From: Streptomyces sp. CB02056
GTDB lineage: Bacteria; Actinomycetota; Actinomycetes; Streptomycetales; Streptomycetaceae
Length of the DNA: 64,000 nucleotides
Reading direction: 5' to 3'
Assembly: GCF_001905545.1 (NCBI RefSeq)
Contig: NZ_LIPD01000011.1
Location: 187,495 to 251,494, forward strand
Shown here: one piece after another, positions 1 through 11,600 of the stretch
Layout of the letters: each line of letters starts with the position of its first letter
Position numbering within the stretch: the first letter of the stretch is position 1
The notes under the pieces: model-generated
Databases searched by the model: none
What the model was told of the DNA's origin: nothing
Seen by the model: only the letters and a program-made list of their open reading frames with translations
Program-made: the position numbers and the translations under genes

Positions 1-1
1 G

Positions 2-3000
2 TTCCTCCAGGGTTACGGCTACGACCAGTTGAAGTCGGAGTCCCGGACGGCGTTCTTCCGGGCGCTGGACCTGGCGAGCGAGGCGGCGACGCCGACGGCC
101 GAGGGGCTCGCCCCGAAGGCCCTGGGCCAGGACCCGGAGTCCGTCATCGAGTCCGGGGCGCTCCAGACGGTGCGGCGCAGGTCGGGGTCGATGCACCTGC
201 CGAAGCGGGTGCGCATTCCGCAGCTGGTGCACTCGATCTGGCTGGGCGGCCCGTTGTCGGCGGACAACGCGCACACCGGCCCCTTCATGGCGAACGTGCA
301 GGAATCGGCCGACGGTCTCGGCCGGGAGTTCACCCATGTGATCTGGACGGACGTCACCCGTGCGCGGGTCGCCGAGGCCGCGGCGGCCGCTGGGACGGGC
401 GATGACACGCCCGAACTCGCCACCGTACGGGCGATGGTGGCGTGGGCGAGGAGCCGGACGCACCGGAACGTGGTGCTGGTCAACGTCGACGAGGTCTTCT
501 CGGCCGAGGCGCCGATGAGCCTCGAAGCGGCCTACAAGATGGAGACCGCCAAGGGGTTGGGGCAGGGGTACGCCTCGGCGAGCGACATCCTGCGGCTGGA
601 GGTCCTGGACCGGTTCGGCGGGGTCTACACCGACGGCGACAACCGGCTGTTGAAGAACCCCGTTCCCGAGGTCAGGAGGATCGCCGACTCCAAGCGGCAC
701 TTCGCCGTCGCCACGGCCAGCCTGGCGGATGCGCCGGGCGCCAGGGCCGGCACGACCGCCAGGGGCGGTCTGGCGAACGCGGTGCTGATCGCCCCGGCCG
801 GGAACACGGCCGTGCAGGAGCACCTCAGGGTGCTGCGAAGCAACTACCAGCGCAGCTCGCACCAGAACACCTTCCGCGGGGAGTACTTCCGGCCCCGGGG
901 GCAGGAGGACAACACCGAGGCCAACTTCCAGCAGGCGGACGTGGTGGCGGGGCCCCCGGTCTGGGTCCAGAACCACACGGAGGAGAACGAGAAGAACGCG
1001 GTCCTCCACCTGAGCGGGACCGGTGTCAACATCTGGGCGGACCTGGCGTACGGCCTGGGGCTCAGCGGCCCCGGTGCGCTTCCCGTGGTCGAGCGGGGCG
1101 TGTTCGAGATCGGGGTCGGGAACACCTGGGTGCCGCCGAGGCCGTCGGCGGTGCCGGGCGCCCAGCTGCCCGAGGTGCCCGACCGCGCGGCGACGCTGCT
1201 GGCGGCCCGTCGCATCATCAACACGCTGATCCGTGAACTGGTGTACCAGAACGGCAAGCTGGCGCTGAGCGAGGTGGCGGCGCGGGTCGCCCGGCACCCG
1301 CGACCCGAGCTGCTGTGGGACACGGTGATCGGGTTCCTGGCCCGGCACCCCGAGCTGCGGGACCTGGTGCGGTGGCGCACCGTCCGGAAGGTCGGCGCGG
1401 GAACCGGGCCGGCCGACCAGCCGGTGGCGCTCCCGCCGTGGTCCGCCGGTCTCCTGGTGCCCGCGTCCGAGCCGGTGGCGGGGTTCACCGCCGGGTCGGA
1501 TGTCGAGCGGGTGCGCATGGTGGCGCCCGGGGAGGTGCCGCCGCCCGCCGCGACGGGGGCCGTGGCGGGGTTGCTCCAGGTACCGACTCAGTCCGTCGAC
1601 GGCGTCGCCACGGCGGTGGAGACCGTTGTTCAGGAGCAGTCCGAGCTGGACCGGGCCCGCGAGCAGTTGGTCGCGGCGGGTGCGGATGAGGGGGAGCGGG
1701 CCGAGATCGGCGCGCGGCTGGACGAGCTGCTGGCGGCGTTGGACGAGAGCGGTGCGGACGCGGAGGACCGGCAGGGTGTCGGTGTGGCCCTGCAGATGGG
1801 GTCCTTCCGGCAGGCGTTCGCGGACCTTGGTCAGACGCAGCGCGTGCAGGTGCTCCGGCTGCTGGCGCAGGCGCTGCGGGATCGCCTGGGGCACGGGGCG
1901 CAGCCGATGGTGGCGCTGCTGGTGACGGTCCTGGCCGCGGCGCAGCAGATCCGGGACGAGGTGCCGGTGGCGGCCGCGGGGGAGTCCCCGCGTGACCTGG
2001 CCAGGCGGTTGACCGGGTTCGCCGACGGCATCATGGCGGACGCGGTCGGGTGGGCCCGTGAGTCGATGCGGGGGGCTCCGACCGCGCCGTACGCGGTGGT
2101 GGCGGTGGCGGGCTACGGTCGTACGGACCTGACGCCGGCCGCCGACCTGGACTTCGGCCTGCTCGGCTCCGACGAGGACGAGGTCTGGCTGCGGTCGCTG
2201 ACCAACCTGACGGCTGGCTGGCTGGACCTGGCCCGCCAGTTCCTGCCGGTGAACGGGTCGGTGCCGGCGCCGTTCCAGGCCGACATCATGTGGTTCAACC
2301 CCAACCTCAGGGTCTTCGACCCCAGGGCGGTGCTGGCGGGCTCGCTCGCCGCTCCGGGGGAGGAGCCGGGCCTGAAGCACGGTGTCATGCACGACACCCG
2401 GTTGATCGAGCTGGCGCCGCTGTCCGGCGCCCTCGCGGCCGTCACGTCGTCGGAGGGCCAGCGGGGGCTGTTCCGGACGTTCACGGAGGAGCGGGGCCGG
2501 CGCATCGACCCCGAGGTGGAGTGGATCGCCCTGCGCGAGGCGTTCGACCGTCTCCCGCGTCCGGAGACGCTGGCGCAGGTCGACAGCGTCAACGTCAAGG
2601 CCGACTTCATGCGGCAGCTGACGGTTGCCACGCGGCACCTCTATGCCGCCTACCGGGCGGTGGCGAAGCCGGACACGCCGTGGCGGCTCAGCACCGGCGA
2701 GCGGCTGGAGGAGCTGACCGACGGGAAGGTGCTGCCGCCGGACCTCGGCCGGCGGCTGGTGGACGCCTACCTCCTGGCTCTCAGTCTGCGGCAGCGCTTG
2801 CACCGGGCGTACGGGGGTGAGCAGGACAAGGCCGCGACCGCGCAGGTGGCCGAGCCGCCGAACGGGCTGGAGCGCCTGCTACCGGAGGAGCAGGAGCAAC
2901 TGGCCGCCGCGCTCGGGGCCCTGCACGAGGTGCAGGGGGGCCTGAATGACTTGTGGACCAAGGTCAAGGCTTCGGCCCCGTCACGCTGGAAGAACCTCTT

Positions 3001-5680
3001 CGGGCGTTCCCGTCCGGTGGACCAGTCCGTGGCGCCGGTGGTCCACAGTCCGGTGGTGCCGGGCACCGTGGAACCGGGTGAGTTGTGGGACGCGGATCTG
3101 GAGCTGCCGCTGGTCGGTGGCGGCAGTGTGCGGCTGGGCGATGTGCAGAGCCTGACCGTCGTGGCGCCGGGGACGGGTCTTCCGCAGGGTCGGGCCTTCC
3201 ACACCGATGACGAACTCGCGCAGCGGCACGAGGTGTTGAGGAACTTCGACCTGGGCCGGCGGTGGCTGCTGGAGGTCGACGGGCAGGGGCAGGAGGTCAT
3301 CGGGTACCGGAAGGTGCCGTGGGGCACCGGCGGACGGCGCTACCTCGCGCTGCTGCACGGGAACCGGGACTTCGCGGTGCTGCCGCTGTCCGGCCCGGTC
3401 GGCACGGTGAAGGTCACGGCGACGGGTCTGGCCCGGACGTTGCGGCGCAGGCCCAGCATTCAGCAGTTGGCGGCGGGCGACGAGATCGTGCTGGCCGCGT
3501 GCGACGCGGCGCTGCCCGCTTCGGACGGCGGGTTGTCGCTGGCGCAGGAGGTGGCGAACGCTACCGGTCGGGTGGTGTGGGCGCCGACGGGGAAGATCGC
3601 GGCGCTGTCGACCGACCTGGACGCTGATGCGGGCTTCCTGATGTACCCGGCGGCCGACGGTACGCCGGGTGCCTGGATCCGCTTCACCCCGAACGGCGTT
3701 GAGTCCGCCCAGGCCTCGGACGAGTCGATGGGCGCCTCTGAGGCGGGCCCGGCGCCGCGTGCCAGCGTTCCCCTGGTGCCGTCGCAGAGTTCGACGGACG
3801 TCGCGATGACGGGCGTCGAGGGCGAGGAGGAGGACGAGCTCCCGGCCGCGAACTCCCGTACGGACAAGGGCAAGGGCAGGGTCGACGAGGCCGCCGAGGA
3901 GGACCTGGACGACCTGGAACAGCTCGATCTGGAGGAGGCGATCGCGCGGTCGCGTCAGCCCCAGTACCCCGGGAACCAGGGAGAGGGATCGGGGTCTGCC
4001 CAGCCGGCGGTGCCGGTTCAGGTCGTCGTGCAGCCGGAACTCCGTTTCTCGGCCCAGGATTTGATCGACGAGCTGATCGGCCTGATGCCCGGGGTTCCGC
4101 AGGCGTCGGTGGCGCCGGTGGGTCTGCTGGGTCCGGACGTGTTCGGTGACCGGGTCGTCCCGGCCGCCCCGGAGTTCCTCCAGGGGTACGACTACCGGAA
4201 GTTGAAGTCCGAGTCCCGGGTGGCGTTCTTCCGGGCGCTGGACCTGGCGAGCGGAACGGCGCCGACGGCCGAGGGGCTCGCCCCGGAGGCCCTGGGCCTG
4301 GAGCAGGGTTCGGTCGTCGAGTCCGGACGGTTCCAGACGATGTCGCGGAGTACCGGTCCGGCGTTCGGGCGGAAGCGGGTGCGGATTCCCCGCCTGGTGC
4401 ACTCGATCTGGCTGGGCGGCCCGTTGTCGATGGACAACGAGCACACCGGCCCGTTCATGACCAATGTGCAGGACTCGGCCGACGGTCTCGGCCAGGGATT
4501 CACCCATGTGATCTGGACGGACGTCACCCGTGCGCGGGTCGCCGAGGCCAGGGCGGCCGCGGGGACGGACCGGGACACGCCCGAACTCGCCACGGTACGT
4601 GCCATGGTGGCGTGGGCGGGGACCCGACCGCACGGGAATGTGGTGCTGGTCAACGTCGACGAGGTCTTCTCGGCCGAGGCGCCGATGAGCCTCGAAGCGG
4701 CCTACAAGATGGAGACCGCCAAGGGCCTGGGGCAGGGGTACGCCTCGGCCAGCGACATCCTGCGACTGGAGGTCCTCCGCCGGTTCGGCGGGGTCTACAC
4801 CGACGGCGACAACCGGCTCCAGGCCGACCCCGCCCCGGTGGTCGAGCGGATCGTCAACGCCCGGCGGAGCTTCGCCGTCGCGAAGGTCGGCAACGCGGGC
4901 ATGGCGAACGCGGTGCTGATCGCCCCGGCCAGGCACCCGGGTGTGGAGCAGCACCTGGAGGTGCTGCGCCGTAACTACCTGCGCAGCTCGCACGAGAACA
5001 CCGTCCGCGGGATGTACTTCCAGTCCCGCGACCGGGCGCACATCACCGCCGAGGAGTTCGAGGAGGCGGAGGAGTGGGTGGGGAAGGTCCCCGCCGAGGC
5101 GCAGCGCCACACGGACGACGGGGAGAAGAACGCGGTCCTGTACCTGAGCGGGACCGGTGTCAACATCTGGGCGGACCTGGCGCACGGCCTGGGGCTCGAT
5201 GGCCCTGAAGCGCTCCCGCTGGTCCCCTCGGAGATCTTCGAGATCGGCACCGGGAACACCTGGGTGCCGCGGGAGCGGCCGGCGGCGGCCGTCCAGTTGC
5301 CCGAGGTGCCCGACCGCGAGGCCACGCTGCTGGCGGCCCGTCGCATCATCAACACGCTGATCCGCGAACTCTCCTACCAGAGCGGGAAGCTGGCGCTGAG
5401 TGAGGTGGCCGCGCGGGTCGCCCGGCACCCGCGGCCCGACCTGCTCTGGGACACGGTGATCGGCTTCCTGGCCCGGCATCCCGAGCTGCGGGAGCGGGTG
5501 CAGTGGCGCACCGTCCAGAAGTACGACGGGGCGACGAAGCCGGTCGGCACTCCGGTCGTCCTCCCGCCGTGGTCCGACAGCCTGCTGGTCAGGGTGGAGG
5601 AGGCCAAGCCCAGGCCGGGCGTGGAACGGGTGCGCATGCTGCGGCCCGAGGACGTGCCGCCGCCCGCCGCGACGGTGCCC
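2..5680 (+). repeat. Internal tandem duplication of the glycosyltransferase module
   Basis: The block from base 2 to about 1550 is repeated from 4175 to about 5680 inside the giant gene. Both copies begin FLQGY, continue LKSESR and RALDLAS, and carry SIWLGG, ASDILR, YTDGDN and SGTGVNIWADL. Bases 470-555 and 4640-4725 are identical over 86 bp. The second copy lacks about ten residues near 720-770. The protein between the copies holds the nucleotidyltransferase and C80-like domains. Confidence 0.9.
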
Positions 5681-8600
5681 ACCGCGGCACCGGCGGGGCA
5701 GCAGCAGGTGGCCGAAGAGGAGGAGGCGACCGGACAGGAGGAGACGGCCGACGGCCAGGCCGGTCAGGCACCCGGCCGGCAGTTCCACGCGCCGACCGGC
5801 GGCACCGACGGCACCGACGGCACGACGGCCGGCACCACCGCGCCGACCCGCGGCACGCCCCAGCAGCAGGCCGTGCCGCAGCCGCCCGCGGCGACGGACC
5901 CGGCGAACTTCCCCGGCTGGCAGCCGTTCACGACCGCCCAGGGGACGGCGGCCGAGCCGCTCCGCCCCGACCGTACGCCGCGCCCCGGCCCGGGCCCGCA
6001 GACCGACCCCAACGGGGTGGTGCGGGACCACGGCGGTTGGCAGCTGAAGCCGACAGCGGTCCCGGGGGCGCCGATCACGCGGTTCCCGGGTGCCTGGCAG
6101 CGGCCGGTGGCGGCGCCGGAGTGGACGTACTACCCGGAGGACTGGAGCGCCGACACGGTCCTGCGGCACGTCCAGGCGGCGATGCGGAACAATCCGAGCG
6201 TCGCGCCGGGGCCGGACGGCCTGGACCGGGCGGTCGGCTGGTCCGGGAGCCTGTGGGTCGAGGCGGTCCTGGACCAGCAGGGATACATCCTGTACCACCA
6301 CCCGCTCCCCAACTCCCCCGCGCCGTACGCGGCGTGGCAGGAGGAGGCGGTGGTCGGCCGGGGCGACCGGGTCGACCTGTTCGGGTACCCGGGCGTGCTG
6401 CTCCAGCGGGTGCGGTTCGACAGCGGGCAGGACGGCTTCGAGTTCACCGTCCGGCTGCACCTGGAGCCGTCCGCGGGCATGACGCCCGCCGAGCTGGACG
6501 CGGTGCGGCAGCAGGTGCGGACGCTCATGGCCGACTTCACGGCCGGGCAGCAGGTCGGGGCCTTCGACCGGCTGCTGAACGTGGGCGTGGAGTTCACCGA
6601 GGAGGCGGGCGACGGCGTCACCACGCTCCCGGTCGCGCCGGGCGCGGTGCCGAGCCTGGCGCAGGTGCTGCCGCGGCAGTTCAGGGAGGCGGCCGGAACG
6701 GTCGACCTGGAGTTCGTGACGGGGACGCAGCTGCGCAAGTCCCCGCCGGTGCGGGAGGTCCACGTCGGCGGGGACTGGACGGCCGGGCTGCGCCCGTCGT
6801 TCACGGCTCCGGCCTGGGACCGCCCCGGCCGGGGGCTGCCCCCGGAGTGGGGCACCGCCGAGGCCCGGTACGCCGCCCACCACGTGCTGCGGACGGGGAC
6901 GGCCGAGGTCGTCGGCGAGGCGGCCGCGGGCCGCCCGGCCCCCGAGGTCCGCCGCGGCCGGTTCGCCGGGGTGCGGCTGAACGTCCGGGTCGAGGACGGC
7001 GTCATCACCGACGTCTGGGGCGAGCCGCACCAGAAGCTGCGGCCGCAGCTGACCGCCCCGGTGGCCGGCACCGAGGCGGTGCTGGTCCCCGCGCAGGAGG
7101 TCAGGCCGCCCCAGGACGCCTTCATCCGGGCCATCACCGCCCGGGAGCTGGAGTCCTTCGACGCCCGCCGGGTCCGGCTGCCGGACGGGGACACCGAGAC
7201 GGTGCTGACCGTCCGGCTGTACCTGGACCTCGAAGCGAGGCTGGACCTCGCGGACGGGCCGACGGCCGCGGCCGTGGAGGCCCTCCGGGAGGCGGGCCGG
7301 GAGGGGGTCGAGAAGGTCTACAACACCGGGCAGCGGCTGCCCAGCGGCGATCTGCTGCGGGTCGAGGTCGAGTTCGTCCCCGACCGGTCCACGGCGCACC
7401 ACACGGTCGCCGTCCGGGAGCGCCAGGACCGGGCCAACCACCGGACCTGGGGCCTGAACACCGGGGCGCGGACGATCGCCCACGAGATCGGCCACCTGCT
7501 CGGCCTGGACGACGAGTACCGGGAGGCGGGTTCCACGCCCCGGCCGATCCATCCGGACGACAGCGGGATCATGGGCGGCCGGCAGACCGACCGGTTCGGC
7601 CGCCCCTGGCTGGACATGAACCACCTCCACGAGGGCCCGCTGGAGATCCTCGCCCCCTTCGCGCCGCCGGCCGCCCGCAACCTGCGGCAGCTCGGCGGGG
7701 TGGTGGACGAGGCCTTCGGCGAGGACCGCGGCCCGACGCCGGTCGGCGACGCGCCGACCCGGGCCCGGTTCCGCGAGGAGGTGCTGCGGCGCGCCCTGTA
7801 CGGCGGTCCGGGCGGGCGGGACGGCCACCTGGTGCCGCCGCGGGGGTCGACGCGCCCCCGCCCGGAGCGGGTGCCGGGGTCGCAGGAGCGCAACGGGACG
7901 TTCAAGGTGGTCGGCGGGCCCGCCGACGCGGCGGCCACGCAGGTCGGCGCCCTGGCCGGCGACCTGCCCGGCCCGCGCCGGAACCGGACGGTGTTCCCCG
8001 AGCACTGGACGGCGGACGACGCGGTGTACGCCGCCGAGCAGGCGTACCAGCACGCCCTGCGCACCGGCCGGGTCACCGCGACCGGCCTGCACTCCCACCA
8101 CTGGGTCGGCGAGTACGGCGGGGTGCGGATCGAGGGCCGGATCCGGGCGGGGGAGTTCGTCTCCTTCCGTCCCTCCGACGACCAGAGCGGGCTGGACACC
8201 CCGGCGTACATGCCGTGGCGCCCGACCGGTGGGGCCTTCGGCACCCGGGTCGAGGACCTCGTCCGGTACGGCGACCGGCAGACCCTCACCGGCGTCCACG
8301 CCGAGCCGGAGAGGGCGGCCGCCACGGCGCACGGCGTCAAGGTGGGCTCGGTGCTCGCGGAGAACGACAACGGCACCTACCGGGCCGACGTCTGGTTCCT
8401 CGACGCGGCCGTGACCCCCGGCGCCCCGATGGCGAAGTTCCCGTCGCGGTGGCACCAGCACGCGGACGGGGAGACCCACACCCTCTACCCGAAGGCGTGG
8501 ACGCCGTCGCGCATCCTGTCCGCGGTGGAGCGGGCGTACGCGGCCCGGCACGCCTCCGAGCCGCTGGACTCCGGCGCCGTGCGCTGGGTGGGCGAGGCCG

Positions 8601-11600
8601 ACGGCGTGCGGATCGAGGGGATCACCCGGGACGGCCGGCACCTGACGCACCGTCCGACCGCCCGGCAGCCGCTCACCGACTGGTACGCGCCCCCGGCGGC
8701 GGACGGGTCCACCGGGCCCGGCCTGCGCGGCCGCCGCGTCCGGACGGTGGACGGACAGCTGGGCATCGAGGTCGCGGCACCGGTGCACCTGAGGGTCGCG
8801 GCGGGCACCACGCCCGCGGCGGTCGCGGACGCCCGCAAGCGGCTCCAGCGGGCCGCCGACGACTTCGTCCGGCAGCCTCGCGCCGCCGGCGACCCGCCGG
8901 TCCTGCTGACCCTCGACTTCGTCGACACGGAGGCGGACGCCCTTCCGGGCGCGGTGGCCGGGGCGGACTCCCTCCCCGACGGCGCCGGGCTGGACGTGCT
9001 CCTGCCCGGTGTGGCCGGGGCGTTGACGCCCGGGTTCTCCGCGACGGTCGCGGGCAGCGCGGGCCCGGCCACGGCCACCGCCAGGGCGCAGGCCGGGTAC
9101 GGACAGCGGGTGCTCGTCGAACCGGAGCTGACCGAGCCCGCGGGGCCCGGAACGGGCACCCGCCCGGTCACCGTCACCGAGATGGCGGGGCAGCAGTGGA
9201 TGATCGACGGGGCCTTCGCCCCGACGCTCGCGGGGAACGCCGGGCGGGGACTGCCGTCCGGCTGGACGCCGGGCGAGGGCAGGTACGCGGCGCTCCAGGT
9301 GCTCGCCGGCTGGCGCGGCCGGCGGCGCGAGCTCGTGAAGGGCCGCTTCAACGGCGTCCCGATCGAGGTCCGGACCGAGAACGGGCGGATCGTGGACTTC
9401 CGCGGCCTGCCGGACCGGAGTGTCCCGGCCCAGTTCACCAAGGCCGTCCCCGAGCCGTCCGGCCAGGGCCTGGTCTTCCCGACCGGCCCGCGCCACGCCC
9501 CCGAGTCCTCCTCCTCGTCGTCCTCGTCCTCCGCGCCCGCCGGCGCGATCCCGCAGCCGGCGCAGGACCCGGCGACGGCGCTGCTGCCGGGCCACGCCTC
9601 GGCCGAGGCCGTACCGGACGACCCGGCGGCGCAGCCGTTCGAGCTCCGGCGCGGCCCGCTCGTACCGGGCGGCGAGGACGTCACCGTCCTCGTCCTGCGC
9701 GTCCACCTGGACGGCTCCGGCCTGACCGGGGAGGACGCCCGGGCCAGGGTCGCCGCGCTGGGCGCGCGGATCCGGGACGCCGCCGCGCGGTTCGACAACC
9801 GCACCAGGCTCCCGGACGGCACCCCGCTGCTGGTGCGGGTGGAGTTCGTGGACGCCACCGGCGATCCGCACCGGACGGTGCTCCTGCACGAGCGGAGCGT
9901 CGCCCAGGACGCCGGGAACTGGCACCTGGAGATCTCCCGGGACGCGCTGGTCCACCAGCTGGGCCGGGCCTTCGGCATCTCCGTCACGGAGTACGCGGGC
10001 GGCGGCACGACCCACGTCGTCCCGGCGCCGTCGGTGCGCGTCCTGCGCGAACTCGGCGAGCTCGCGGACGACCGGCTGGGCCGCCTCGGGCACGACACCG
10101 AGGACGGCGAGTCGCCCCGGACGGAGTTCGCCGACGGCGTCCTGGAGGCCGAACTCGGCCCGGCCGTCGGGACGCGGGGCGGCCACCTGCCGTCGGCCAT
10201 CGGCGAGGAGGGGGCCGAACAGCTGGAGCTGGTGCGCCGTCACGCCAACGGCACCCTGCTGGTGGAGACCGGCGCGGGCCGGCGCACCCTGTTCCCCGAG
10301 CACTGGACCGCCGCCGAGGCCCGGTACGCCGTCGAGCAGGCGGCCGTCGACGCGGTCCGCAACGAGACCTTCCAGGTGACCGAGAACGGGATCTTCTGGC
10401 AGGGCGTGTACGAGGGCGTCCGGATCGAGGGCAGGTCGGACGAGGACGGGACGGTCACCGCCTTCCGCCCGGCCGCCGACCAGCGCGGCCTGGTGGCGCC
10501 CGCCCACGCGCCGGGCGCCGGCGCGGTCGACGTCCCGTCGCTCGACGGGGCCCCGGTGCTCACCCCGGACCAGCTGCGCGTGTTCGGCGAGCAGGCCAGG
10601 CGGGAGGGCGGCACCGGGCTGCCCCCGGAATGGACCCGGGAGCAGACCCGCCACGCGGCCCTGTGGGTGTACGAGCAGCAGAACGGCGAGGCGAGGGGAC
10701 GCAACGGGGACGAGATCGTCACCGGCGCGTACGGTGACGTCCGGATCAGGCTGCTGGTCCGCAACCGGCAGATCATCGACTACTGGGCCGAGCCGGGGCA
10801 GCGCTTCGACGCGACCGAACCGGCCGAGCCGGTACGGGTGCTGGCCACGGCGGAGGTGCGTCCGCCGGTCCGCCGGTTCCTGCGCTCGCTGCAGGCCCAG
10901 TTCATCCAGTCGTACGAAGTCCGGCGGGTGGTGGACTCCGACGGGGACACCAGGACCGTCCTGACGGTGCGGGTCCACCTGGAGGACGACGGCCTGGTGG
11001 GCAGCCGCGCCGAGACCGAGCGGGGCCTCGACCGGGTGCGGCTCAACGCCGAGGCGGGCGTCCGGGACGTCTTCGGCCAGGGGCTGCGGCTGCCCGACGG
11101 CAGCCTGCTGGAGGTCGCGATCCGGTTCGTCGACCGGGACAGCGCCCACCACGTCGTCGAGGTGCGCTCCTACACCTCCCAGGAGCACGCCCAGCACTGG
11201 GGCGTGGACTCCCCGCCGAGGGTGATCGGCCACGAGGTCGGCCACCTGCTCGGCCTGGCCGACGAGTACCGGCGCCGGGGCGCCGGCCCGCGACCCGTCC
11301 ACCCGGAGTTCGGTCTGATGACCGCGCCCGGGAGCGACACCTACGGCCGGGTCTGGTACGACGCCGGGCACCCGGTGGAGCTGGGCGTCACGAACCCGGC
11401 GGTCTCGCTCCGGCCGCACAACCTGAACGAGCTGGGCGCGGTCCTCGACCGGGTCTTCCGGACGGACCTCCGGCCGGTGCCGGCCGGGGAGTTCCCGGTG
11501 CGGGCCGCCTTCGGCGAGGACGCGCTGCGGACCGCGCTCTTCGACGGGCCGGACCGGACGGGCGGGTACCTGACCCCGCCGGCGGAGTCGGGGCGGCGCA

